64,000 bases of DNA from Heterobasidion occidentale. Lineage: Eukaryota > Basidiomycota > Agaricomycetes > Russulales > Bondarzewiaceae. This document shows, one piece after another, positions 32,724 to 43,807 of this stretch (positions within the stretch are counted from its first letter, which is position 1; each line of letters begins with the position of its first letter). A program made the position numbers and the translations under genes. The stretch covers positions 3,658,001 through 3,722,000 of the forward strand of contig JBCAQO010000003.1 in the NCBI GenBank assembly GCA_039111635.1, read 5' to 3'. The notes under the pieces are model-generated. The model made no database searches. It saw nothing but the letters and a program-made list of their open reading frames with translations, and was not told the origin of the DNA.

Positions 32724-33480
32724 TTAACTCATCGGCGGTACTATGTCGAGGAAGCACTTGATGGCCGGGGGCCAGTCAAACTGCCAGGGACTGCAGGCCC
32801 CAGCCCCGTCGATGGAGGCTGAGAAGGCGTGAACAGGCACGCAAGCAAGCAAGACGGAAAAAAGGAGGGTTAGCACCTGCAAATACCCACACAAAGCGGA
32901 CGAGGGCAGCGAGAGAGGTGACCGGACTGAGCAGAAGCCACGGCAGGGACGGAGACGATCTTGAACAACGAATCCGCAGATGACACATATGTTAGAACAT
33001 GGGCGACTTAACGTCCAGAAAAAAAGTACGTACATAGACATCGTAAATGGGTTTGACGCGAAGCTTGAATGCCCTGTGAACTGAGCAGGCTCAGGCTTGA
33101 GTCTTGAACAACGTCTTCGTTCGTGTGCTTCCGACGGCGGACACAAGATCGCAATAGACCGCAAGTCCCAGGCCGGCACCATTCGAGTGACAGGGGATTT
33201 CACCCAACGACATGTAGCTCCGATGACGACCGATGGAACAATACAGTTTGGGACCCATATATGGCCTTGCCACTCGAATATTCCGAATTGGGTGCCATAG
33301 ATCAGGACTCTTGTTACTCATCGCGATAGTCAGCTCAGCTCACCTGCCCTCTCAAACGCCGTAAATCCGGAGTCTACCACGCGACTTGACAAGAAGCTAT
33401 GCTGCAAGTGAAGAAAGAAAAAGGGAACAAATAGATGCAAAGAAACATGCCTTGGTGTACCTGTGCACGGTTTGGGACAA
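32724..33480 (-). repeat. Element X copy B
   Basis: Minus strand: CCCAAACCGTGCACAG near 33470, then the frame SNKSPDLWHPIRNIRVARPY and MGPKLYCSIGRHRSYMSLG, followed by sequence shared with the copy at 63.4-64.0 kb. It contains CCATATATGG, a perfect CArG-type word, near 33247. Confidence 0.65.
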
Positions 33481-34225
33481 GCGCATTGTGCTGGATCTCA
33501 GAAGCGGCTAGAAGATTGGAGTTTCGAAGGCAATCGGTTCTTCATGATGCCGTTCACGATGGCAAATCCCAAAATCAAGCGCCCTGATGCGTCTACAACA
33601 TTGGGAAATGAGGCCTAAATTAAATTATCGACCGGGGGCAGTATTGGCGCGAGAAACAAGGCAACTGGGTAGGGGAAGGCTCCTCGTATGTCGGGTCAAA
33701 GATGGATGGAATAGACATCTCATCTTCAAGGATGGCTTGACGAAGACTGACTGACGGCTGCGTCGAACAAATCACCAAATATGGCCCCAAGCGACAGTGT
33801 AACGCGGCTCCCGCAAAGTGGGTAAATTCCTCATCGTGCTCGCTTTGTCCCGAATGACTCGCCGCCGCCATCAGGAGTCCTGTGCCATCCCGACTTCAAA
33901 GTTCAAAGGCGAATCGATAACATACCACAAACCCCAGAAACGCGGACCTATCTGATCTCTTGAACACGTCCTTAATCTCAAGCATGGGCATGAGGCAGAA
34001 TTCGCTTGATGCACACGGCGGCGTGAGCTGTGCTCAGTGCGTAATAAGCACTGATCCATAGGGCTCCGCCTTCGAACAATGGTGAGGCCATGCTCCTGGT
34101 TCCGAAGCCAAACTATGAGGCGACAGAAATACGGCTGTACGGCATCAGTACGACATCAAAGAACAAGGCATGGTGCGCGCACCGTGGAATCGTGCGAGAA
34201 GTCAATCAGCGCTCACTGCGAGGGG
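33481..34225. other. Shared 5' spacer of ZnF copy 4
   Basis: Family-repeated sequence between element X and the TATA element. No independent gene. Confidence 0.6.
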
Positions 34226-34245
34226 GTATATCTAGATGGCCTGAC
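34226..34245 (+). promoter_or_regulatory. ZnF-family TATA element, copy 4
   Basis: GTATATCTAGATGGCCTGAC, 128 bp before the ATG at 34354. Confidence 0.6.
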
Positions 34246-34353
34246 GAGGAGAGGAGCCTAGCAATTGGCAGCTCCTTCGAGCCTCATCAGATCTTCCTCA
34301 CCATTCACCAGTCGGTGTACAAACCTCTACATACCTCTCCAAACACGACAAGC

Positions 34354-36044
34354 ATGTCGCGTTACGGGTCCGGCTGGCCTTCCTGGACTCAGGAAGAACT
34401 ATCGAGTGCGTAAATATTCCTGAGGGCCGAATGATTTAGTGACACTAATTGTGCACAGCGCCTGATGCGGGGCCTTCAGGGTCCCGATACAATGAGCAAG
34501 AGCTCGACGTCAATCTGGTGGTAAGCTAACTTGCGTTCTGTCGACGATACCACTCACGAGCTGCTCCTCTGTATTGTCAGGACGCGTATGGAGCGCGCAG
34601 CGGCGGGGGGCCTTATGTCCCACAAAACATGAATGGGAATGCCCAGCCCTTTGCCGCGCACATGCGCTTCATGTCGCACGACACGGCCTCACATTTCCCC
34701 ACCGTCTTCTCCCACCCCGCCCCATTCTTTGCTACTCCCCCCTTCCCGTTCGCTTCTCCCGTCCCCTTCGCCCTGCCAACCTGGGCATCCGCCTCAATGC
34801 CGGGACTAGGCCCCCATCACTGGGTAACACATGCGCCCGCACCGACGGCCATGCCTGTCCCTGACGTACCGATAGGGCCGCTCAGTGCCGTCCCAGAGGA
34901 ACCCCCATCCCCCGCTACCCCCACTGCGGTCCCCACCACCGTCGCACCTGCCACCCCCGCCACTCCAACCATTCCCATCGCCCCCGCCACCGATGCTGCC
35001 CCCACCTCCGACGCCATTTCAATGGCACGCGTCACACCGACCGACGCCCAACGGTCGACAGACTCGACGCTTGAAGGTGCCGTGAGGCCTTTCACGGGCC
35101 CTTGGGCGGCCATGGCGCGCATGATCACCGCGGCGCGCCTTGACCCGCGGTGGGACCCGTCGGTATTACGGCGGGAGACGAGAAAGCGCGAGGCGGACGC
35201 GGAGGAGGCGCCGTCGCCGAAGAGGGCGAGGATAGAGGAAGGGCTGGGAGAGGCAGCTGTCAGGGCGAGCGCGGTGGGGGGAACGAGGGAGGGCGAAGGG
35301 GAGGATGTCGACGTGATGGAGATGGAGATGGAGATTGGGACCGGTGCGGGGACAGAGGGGAGCGAGGGGACTTGGTCCTTGGGGAGCAGGTTCGGGCCCG
35401 GGCCCATCGCGCCCATGCCTGTCCTGGGGCCGGTCGAGGCAGCTGTGGGGCTGCTCCCGACACTTGTGGTCGTACCACAGGTCGACGGCAGCGCTCTCAG
35501 CCGAGACAACAATACATCAACAACGTCTACCCACAGGGTGGACAACCCCGCAGGTGAGCCCGTTATCGAGCCTGTACCGCTGCCTAGCGGAGGGCCTTCG
35601 ACGTCGCCATCTGTGGACGACCAGGAAGAGGCCGACGAGCCTCAAGAAGACGACGATGATGGTGGAGACCAGCTCAGGCTCGGAGACGAGACCACCCTGA
35701 GTCAGCGTGAGGCCGCCGTGATCATCGACGAGAACATCTACGGAGGGGACATCATGCGTTGCGTACCGTGCAACAAAACCTTCCGCCGTAAGTACGACCG
35801 CAGGAGACACGTCGTCACTGTCCACTACCTTGGCAAGTTCCCATGCGACTGGTGCGACATGTTCTTCTACGCGCGCCGCGATGGGATCACTCGGCACAAG
35901 AAGGGGCCCTGCCCGGCCAGGGACTTCGAGGATCGACACACAAACCCATGGAGATGGTTCATGGCCTGGGTGAACGGACCTCGTCGTGGCGGTAAGCGGA
36001 GGAGGGGCACGGCGGGATCGTCGACGAAGGCGAGCTCAAGCTGA
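34354..36044 (+). CDS. ZnF family copy 4, intact zinc-finger protein
   Basis: Exons are 34354-34405, 34459-34520 and 34581-36044. Introns of 53 and 60 nt keep the frame, and retaining intron 1 gives an immediate TAA. The product is 525 aa. It has an N-terminal motif MSRYGSGWPSWTQEELS, a Pro/Ala/Thr-rich region (about 60-180), a conserved FTGPWAAMARMITAARLDPR segment, a basic SPKRARIEEG patch (a likely nuclear signal), and an acidic stretch before residue 400. Finger 1 is C2H2 at about 432-453 (C-x2-C-x12-H-x4-H). Finger 2 is C2HC at about 460-482 (C-x2-C-x13-H-x4-C). A conserved DFEDRHTNPWRWFMAWVNGP block and a Lys/Arg tail follow. DNA or RNA binding is inferred from the fingers. I do not recognise a named family. 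Confidence 0.85.
34794..35230 (+). repeat. Perfect-identity tract shared with ZnF copy 5
   Basis: By eye identical to 39521-39957 over 437 bp, including third codon positions, while sequence on both sides differs between the two genes. Confidence 0.8.
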
Positions 36045-37112
36045 AGGTACGCACCGTCGTCTCTTGCCTGATTTCCCTCTCGTTTCCTTTCCTTTTGTGT
36101 TCTGCCCACTCCTACATGTTCACGCTCCACACCACTTCCGAGTCGTCGCCATCGATTACATGCCCCCGCAGAGCTCGCCTTGACCTTCCCTTTCGCGATA
36201 TCCCTAATTATTTCTTGCCCATTGCTTGTGCGCTCGGATCGATGAGGGAGACGAGTGTCTAAGATGAAACTGACTCTGTTTGTTTGTAGTAGAGCTCCTA
36301 CACGACCGTGCTTGGATCGTCGCCGATCTCGAACCTGGTGGACTGAAGCAGACTGGATCTGGGCGATTCGCATGCTGCCTGTAGTCATTATGTAAGGCGG
36401 TCGTCGAGCATGCAGGAAGCTCTCGCACTCGTATTCCCCCTTGTGCCACGACAATTCGAAATCGCATCTCATGTATCTGTGTCCAATTCCCAAGAGTTGT
36501 ATTTGTGATTTCTTATATTATTTTCTCAGCAGACCAAAATTTGATAAATATTCACAAAACCCGGATGTACTGAACAAGATCGAGCTGTATCGCACATTTC
36601 CTGGGCGCCGTCCCTCTCATTCAAAGGGAAGAGTAATTGAGTGACCCTGTTGACCAGATGTAGTTTTCATTCATCGTGCGTTGCTCGCGGTGTGAATTCA
36701 CCATACCGCCCACCGAGTCTCCTACGCAAACCTAGGACAGACAGGCTTAGTCCACATTTTCTCGCCCACCAAATCCGTGATGGCCTTGCAAGAACGAGCG
36801 AGCAACCATATCACAGCTGCAGAGTTTGTCTTCTCGCCGACGGGTCTATGATTTCAAAGGAGACCAAACAGATGCCCAGAGTCGGTCGCTTTGCTTGAAC
36901 AGGCCAAACAGCAGTGTTGAGCTCATCAGTGGCGCCATGTCGACCTAGGGAGCACCAGAAGGCAAGGGACCAGAAAGAGCGTCAGAGAGTGCAGGCCCCT
37001 AGCGCCCAGCGGCCCAGCGATGTCAAGGTCCGCGCGCGTGGATAAAGTTAGCGACGTGCTCCAATGGGCGGCATCCCGCTACTCAGCAGCAGAAGGTATC
37101 CATTCTGACTGA
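36023..37112. repeat. Near-identical 3' flank block, partner at 40729-41817
   Basis: It covers the last codons, the 3' flank and the spacer. Only a few substitutions are seen, apart from one diverged patch near 36435-36500. It contains no gene of its own. CTCGGATCGATGAGGG is at 36233. Confidence 0.85.
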
Positions 37113-38260
37113 AGTAGAACTGGAGAGCCAAACTGCTCCTGTTCCACAGGCGGAGCAACTTCGGATGTGACATCAGGCAGCTGCGGAAGTTGAAAGCAGA
37201 GCTCGCGAGCCTCACAATATTGAGCGCGGGGTGCGCCGAACTGCGGCTCGAGACGACGATGTGATTTGGACCACAAGACAACGCAATATAAGGGAGGGGG
37301 CCCCTTGTGTGACACCGTGTGCAACACAGCCTAGTGTAGATACGGAGTCGTGAGTATCCACTGCGCACGCCGTCTTTGCGCGTCCGCCGCTCTATGTCTC
37401 GCCTGAGTGCTGTTTCGCGTCTCCCCTAGCGGAAGCAGCACAGTTAAGTGAAGAGGAAGTTGCGAATGGAGAGTACCCGCAGACATTGCGCAAGTTGCGC
37501 GGGTGAAGAAGCGCGGCTTGAGTGATTTGTTCGGTCCATGATCGCCGTCGAGGTGTTGAACACAGGGACTGCAGATTACGACGAAAGCGGGCATGCGAGC
37601 GAGCAAGGGAAAAAAAGGAAGGTTAGCACCTGTAAATACTACACAAAGCGATTGGACGAGGGCAGTGAGAAAGATGGCTAAACTGGGCAGAAGCGACGGC
37701 TGGGACGGAGATGACCTTGAACATCGGATCCGCAGATGGCACAGAGGTTAGAACATAGATGATTTGACGTCCATAACAAAGGTACGTACATAGATATTGT
37801 ACACAGGTTTGAGGTGAAGCTCGGATGCCTTGTGAACCGAGTAGGTTCAGGGCTTGAGACTTGAGACTTCAACAGCGTCTTCGTTCGTGTGCTTCGACGA
37901 CGGACACAAGATAGCAATAGACACGTGCGAGTCCCAGGCCGGCGCCGTTCAAGTGACAAATTTTTTTTACCCAACGACACGTAGCTCCGACGACGACCGA
38001 TGGAACATACGGGGACCCATATATGGCCTCGCCACTCGAATATACCGAATTGGGTGCCATGGATCAGATCTCTTGTTACCCATCGCGATAGTCGGCTCAC
38101 CTTCCCTCTCAAACGCCGTCAATCCCGATTCTGCCTTGCGACTTGACAAGAAGCTATGCTGCAAGTGAATAAAAAAAAGTAAACAAACAGACGTAGAGAA
38201 ATGTGCCTGAAGGACCCTGCTAAGTGTGCACAATTGAGGACACGCGCAGCATGTTGATCT
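37048..38260 (-). repeat. Element X copy C
   Basis: Minus strand: the upstream part has FLSSRKAESGLTAFEREGEP and DPWHPIRYIRVARPYMGP. Downstream come MPAFVVICSPCVQHLDGDHG and PNKSLKPRFFTRATCAM, and the copy ends near SSGMPPIGARR. The same order is found at 41.76-42.96 kb and, in opposite orientation, at 48.97-49.80 kb. The segment 37554-38365 is nearly identical to 42264-43074. Frames are broken between the parts, so a protein is not established. Confidence 0.65.
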
Positions 38261-38937
38261 CATAAGCGGCTAGAAGATGCGAAGTTCGAAGGCGGGTGAT
38301 TTGCCATGATACCCTTCGCGATGTCACTATCCCTAAAATCAGGCGCCCTGATGCGCCTACAACCTTAAGGCCTCATTTGAATTATTGGCGCGAGAGTTCA
38401 GGCGAGAGGAATTCAAGACCGCCCTCGTATCGCGGGTCAGATATGGACAAAATAGATATCTGGTCTTCGAGGATCGCTGGACGAAGACCGACTGACGGCC
38501 GAGTCGAAGGGATAGCTACAAACGACATTGTAAGCAAGCTCCCATGACGTGTGTAAATTTCTCGTCGTTATTGCTTTGTCACGAATGGCTCGCTTCCGCC
38601 ATCAGAAGACCTACACTATCCGACATCAAAGTTCAGAGGCAAATCGATGTCATACAGCGCACCCCAGACACTTGGACCCATCTGATCACCGGAACATGTC
38701 CTCAACCTCGAGCATGGGCATGAGGCAGGATTCACTTTGCGCACACAACACTGTGAGAGGCTGTGCTCAGTGCGTAATAAACAGTGATCCATAGGGCGCC
38801 GCCTTCGAACGATGACGAGGCCATGCTCCTGGTATTTAGGGCAAACCTAGGAGGCGACAGAATACGGCATCAAAAACAAGGCATCGTACTCGCTGTGGAA
38901 TAGTGCGAGAAGGCAGTTAGCGCTCACTGTGAGGAGG
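38261..38937. other. Shared 5' spacer of ZnF copy 5
   Basis: Family-repeated sequence between element X and the TATA element. No independent gene. Confidence 0.6.
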
Positions 38938-38957
38938 GTATATCTAGATGGCCTGAC
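38938..38957 (+). promoter_or_regulatory. ZnF-family TATA element, copy 5
   Basis: GTATATCTAGATGGCCTGAC, 132 bp before the ATG at 39070. Confidence 0.6.
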
Positions 38958-39069
38958 GAGGGAAGGAGGCTAACAATCGACTGCACCTTTGAGCCTCCCC
39001 AGTTCTCCCTCACCAATCATCAGTCAACTTACAGACCTCCCAACACTTCCTCGAACGCGACAGGCCAGC

Positions 39070-40750
39070 ATGTCGCGTTACTCACCCGGCTGGCCTTCCT
39101 GGACTCAGGAAGAATTATCCAGTGCGTACATATTCCTGAGAGCTGAATGGTCGAGTGACGAGATTCGTGCACAGCTCCTGGCGCGGGACCCTCAGGGTCC
39201 CGATACAGCAACGATGAGCAAGAGCTCAATATTGATCCAGCGGTAAGATGTCTTTCGTTCTGATATGTCGACTGTGCCACTCACGATACCTTCCTCTTCA
39301 CTGACAGGACGCGTATGTCGCGCGCAGCCGCAGGGGGCTTTATGTCCCACAAAACATGACTGGGAACGTCCAGCCCTTTGCCGCGCGCATGCGCTTCATG
39401 TCGCACGACACGGCCTCACATTTCCCCGCCGCGTCTACCCACCCCGCCCCATCATTTGCCGCTCCCCTCTTCTCGTTCCCCGCCCACATCCCCTTCGCCC
39501 TGCCTACTTGGGCATCCGCCTCAATGCCGGGACTAGGCCCCCATCACTGGGTAACACATGCGCCCGCACCGACGGCCATGCCTGTCCCTGACGTACCGAT
39601 AGGGCCGCTCAGTGCCGTCCCAGAGGAACCCCCATCCCCCGCTACCCCCACTGCGGTCCCCACCACCGTCGCACCTGCCACCCCCGCCACTCCAACCATT
39701 CCCATCGCCCCCGCCACCGATGCTGCCCCCACCTCCGACGCCATTTCAATGGCACGCGTCACACCGACCGACGCCCAACGGTCGACAGACTCGACGCTTG
39801 AAGGTGCCGTGAGGCCTTTCACGGGCCCTTGGGCGGCCATGGCGCGCATGATCACCGCGGCGCGCCTTGACCCGCGGTGGGACCCGTCGGTATTACGGCG
39901 GGAGACGAGAAAGCGCGAGGCGGACGCGGAGGAGGCGCCGTCGCCGAAGAGGGCGAGGATGGAGGAGGGACTGGGAGAGGTGGCTGTCGGGGCGCGCGCG
40001 GTGAGGGGAACGAGGGAGGGTGAAGGGGAAGGAGGCGAGGTGATGGAGACGGAGATTGGGACCGGTGCGGGGACCGAGGGGACTTGGTCCTTGGAGAGCA
40101 GGTTCGGGCCTATCGCGCCCATGCCTGCCCCGGGACCAGTCGAGGCAAATAGAGGGCTGCACTCGATACTTGTGGTCGTACCACAGGTCGACGGTAACGC
40201 CCTCTACCAACACAACCATACATCAACAACGTCTACCCACAGGGTGGACAACCCCGCAGGTGAGTTCGTCATCGAGCCTGTACCGGTGCCTAGCGGAGGG
40301 CCTTCAACGCCGACACCTGCGGAGGACCAGGAAGAGGCCGGCGAGCCTCACGAGGACGATGATCACGACGAGGACCAGCTCAGGCTCGGAGACGAGACCA
40401 CTCTGAGTCAGCGCGAGGCCGCCGTGATCATCGACGAGAACGTCTACGGTGGGGACGTCATGCGTTGCGTACCGTGCAACAAGACATTCCGCCGTAAGTA
40501 CGACCGCAGGCGACACGTCGTCACCGTCCACTACCTTGGCAAGTTCCCGTGCGACTGGTGCGAGCTATACTTCTACGCGCGCCGCGATGGCATCACTCGG
40601 CATAAGAAGGGGAACTGCCCGGCCAGGGACTTCGAGGATCGACACACGAACCCATGGAGATGGTTCATGGCCTGGGTGAATGGGCCTCGTCGTGGCGGTA
40701 AGCGGAGGAGGGGCACGGCAGGATCGTCGGCGAAGGCGAGCTCAAGCTGA
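39070..40750 (+). CDS. ZnF family copy 5, intact zinc-finger protein
   Basis: Exons are 39070-39121, 39175-39242 and 39308-40750; introns are 53 and 65 nt. The product is 520 aa with the family order: MSRYSPGWPSWTQEELS, Pro/Ala-rich middle, SPKRARMEEG, acidic stretch (HEDDDHDEDQ), C2H2 finger, C2HC finger (CDWCELYFYARRDG...H...C) and basic tail. All eight zinc ligands are present. The N-terminal middle is identical to copy 4 over 437 bp. The segment before the fingers is closer to copy 3 (GEFVIEPVP; ILVVVPQVDGNALY), so this gene is a mosaic. The first exons resemble copy 6. Confidence 0.85.
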
Positions 40751-41817
40751 AGGTACGCACCGTCGTCTCTTGCCTGATTTCCCTCTCGTTTCCTTTCCTT
40801 TTGTGTTCTGCCCACTCCTACATGTTCACGCTCCACACCACTTCCGAGTCGTCGCCATCGATTACATGCCCCCGCAGAGCTCGCCTTGACCTTCCCTTTC
40901 GCGATATCCCTAATTATTTCTTGCCCATTGCTTGTGCGCTCGGATCGATGAGGGAGACGAGTGTCTAAGATGAAACTGACTCTGTTTGTTTGTAGTAGAG
41001 CTCCTACACGACCGTGCTTGGTTCGTCGCCGATCTCGAACCTGGTGGACTGAAGCAGACTGGATCTGGGCGATTCGCATGCTGCCTGTAGTCGTTATGTA
41101 AGGCGGTCGTCGAGCATGCAGGAAGCTCTCGCACTCGTATTCCCCCCTTTTGCACAATGTTTTCGAAATCGCATCTCATGTAGCTGTGTCCAATCTCCAT
41201 AGAGTTGTATTTGTGATTTCTTATATTATTTTCTCAGCAGACCAAAATTTGATAAATATTCACAAAACCCGGATGTACTGAACAAGATCGAGCTGTATCG
41301 CACATTTCCTGGGCGCCGTCCCTCTCATTCAAAGGGAAGAGTAATTGAGTGACCCTGTTGACCAGATGTAGTTTTCATTCATCGTGCGTTGCTCGCGGTG
41401 TGAATTCACCATACCGCCACCGAGTCTCCTACGCAAACCTAGGACAGACAGGCTTAGTCCACATTTTCTCGCCCACCAAATCCGTGATGGCCTTGCAAGA
41501 ACGAGCGAGCAACCATATCACAGCTGCAGAGTTTGTCTTCTCGCCGACGGGTCTATGATTTCAAAGGAGACCAAACAGATGCCCAGAGTCGGTCGCTTTG
41601 CTTGAACAGGCCAAACAGCAGTGTTGAGCTCATCAGTGGCGCCATGTCGACCTAGGGAGCACCAGAAGGCAAGGGACCAGAAAGAGCGTCAGAGAGTGCA
41701 GGCCCCTAGCGCCCAGCGGCCCAGCGATGTCAAGGTCCGCGCGCGTGGATAAAGTTAGCGACGTGCTCCAATGGGCGGCATCCCGCTACTCAGCAGCAGA
41801 AGGTATCCATTCTGACC
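40729..41817. repeat. Near-identical 3' flank block, partner at 36023-37112
   Basis: See the partner block. The spacing between the two is about 4.7 kb, which is also the gene-to-gene spacing. Confidence 0.85.
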
Positions 41818-42960
41818 ACAGTAGAACTGGAGAGCCGGATTGCTCCTGTTCCACAGGCGGAGGGACTCCGGAGATGACATCAGGCATCAGCGGACGTTGA
41901 AAGCATAGCTCGCGAGCCTCACGATTATGAGCGCGGGGTGCGCCGACTGTCGAGACGACGATGTGATTTGGACCATAAGACAATGCAATATAAGGGAGGA
42001 GACTCGTTGCGTTACACCGTGTGCAACACAGCCTAGTGGAGATATGACCAGAGTCGTGAGTATCCACTGCGCAGGCCGTCTTTGCGTGTCCGCCGCTATA
42101 GGTCTCGCCTGAGTGCTGTCTCGCGTCGCGCCTAGCGGAAGCAGCGTAGTGACGCGAAGAAGAAGTCGCTAATGGAGACGTTCCCGAAAACATCGTGCAA
42201 GTTGCGCGAGAGGACAAGCGCGGCTTGAGTGATTTGTTCGGTCTATGATCGCCGCCGAGGCGTTGAACACAGGGACTGCAGATTACGACGAAAGCGGGCA
42301 TGCGAGCGAGCAAGGGGAAAAAAAGGAAGGTTAGCACCTGTAAATACTACACAAAGCGATTGGACGAGGGCAGTGAGAAAGATGGCTAAACTGGGCAGAA
42401 GCGACGGCTGGGACGGAGATGACCTTGAACATCGGATCCGCAGATGGCACAGAGGTTAGAACATAGATGATTTGACGTCCATAACAAAGGTACGTACATA
42501 GATATTGTACACAGGTTTGAGGTGAAGCTCGGATGCCTTGTGAACCGAGTAGGTTCAGGGCTTGAGACTTGAGACTTCAACAGCGTCTTCGTTCGTGTGC
42601 TTCCGACGACGGACACAAGATAGCAATAGACACGTGCGAGTCCCAGGCCGGCGCCGTTCAAGTGACAAATTTTTTTTACCCAACGACACGTAGCTCCGAC
42701 GACGACCGATGGAACATACGGGGACCCATATATGGCCTCGCCACTCGAATATACCGAATTGGGTGCCATGGATCAGATCTCTTGTTACCCATCGCGATAG
42801 TCGGCTCACCTTCCCTCTCAAACGCCGTCAATCCCGATTCTGCCTTGCGACTTGACAAGAAGCTATGCTGCAAGTGAATAAAAAAAAAGTAAACAAACAG
42901 ACGTAGAGAAATGTGCCTGAAGGACCCTGCTAAGTGTGCACAATTGAGGACACGCGCAGC
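41760..42960 (-). repeat. Element X copy D
   Basis: Same layout as copy C. At 42264-43074 it is nearly identical to 37554-38365. The part at 41820-42260 is clearly more diverged from copy C than the parts on either side. Confidence 0.65.
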
Positions 42961-43675
42961 ATGTTGATCTCATAAGCGGCTAGAAGATGCGAAGTTCGAA
43001 GGCGGGTGATTTGCCATGATACCCTTCGCGATGTCACTATCCCTAAAATCAGGCGCCCTGATGCGCCTACAACCTTGAGGTCTCATTTGAATTATCCAGA
43101 CCGGAGACAGTATTGGCGCCAGAATTCAGGCGAGAGGGATTTAAGACCACCCTCGTATAGAGGGTCAGATATGGACGAAATAGATATCTGGTCTTCGAGG
43201 ATCGCTGGATGAAGACCGACTGACGGCCGAGTCCGAAGGGATAGCTACAATTGGGCCCCATACACCATTGTAAGCACGCTCCCATAGCGTGTGTGAATTC
43301 TTCGTCGCTTGCTTTGTACCGAATGACTTGCTCCCGCCATCAGAAGATCTGCACCATGCCGAATTCAATGTTCAGATGCGTACGATAACATAAAACGCAC
43401 CCCAGAACGCGGACCCGCCTGATCGCTTGAACACGTCCTCATCCCCAAGCGTGGGCATGAGGCAGAATTCACTTTGCGCACACGACGCTGTGAGAGGCTG
43501 TGCTCAGTGCGTAATAAACAGTGATCCATAGGGCGCCGCCTTCGAACAATGACGAGGCCATGCTCCTGGTTCCGAGGGCAAACCTAGGAGGCGACAGAAT
43601 ACGGCATCAAAAAACAAGGCATCGTACTCGCTGTGGAATAGTGCGAGAAGGCAGTTAGCGCTCACTGTGAGGAGG
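42961..43675. other. Shared 5' spacer of ZnF copy 6
   Basis: Family-repeated sequence between element X and the TATA element. No independent gene. Confidence 0.6.
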
Positions 43676-43695
43676 GTATATCTAGATGGCCTGAC
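43676..43695 (+). promoter_or_regulatory. ZnF-family TATA element, copy 6
   Basis: GTATATCTAGATGGCCTGAC, 132 bp before the ATG at 43808. Confidence 0.6.
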
Positions 43696-43807
43696 GAGGG
43701 AAGGAGGCTAACAATCGACTGCACCTTCGAGCCTCCCAAGTTCTCCCTCACCAATCATCAGTCGACTTACAGACCTCCCAACACTTCCTCGGACGCGACA
43801 AGCCAGC

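Noticed and set aside
33238..33260. CCATATATGG in element X as a functional MADS-box (CArG) site
   Set aside because: It is perfect in copies B, C, D and G but absent from copies A and F, so conservation does not support a required site.
34817..35545. 242-codon minus-strand open frame inside ZnF copy 4, and similar ones in copies 3, 5, 6, 8 and 9
   Set aside because: They mirror the Pro/Ala-rich codons of the sense gene and recur only because the genes are homologous; no start, splice or domain support.
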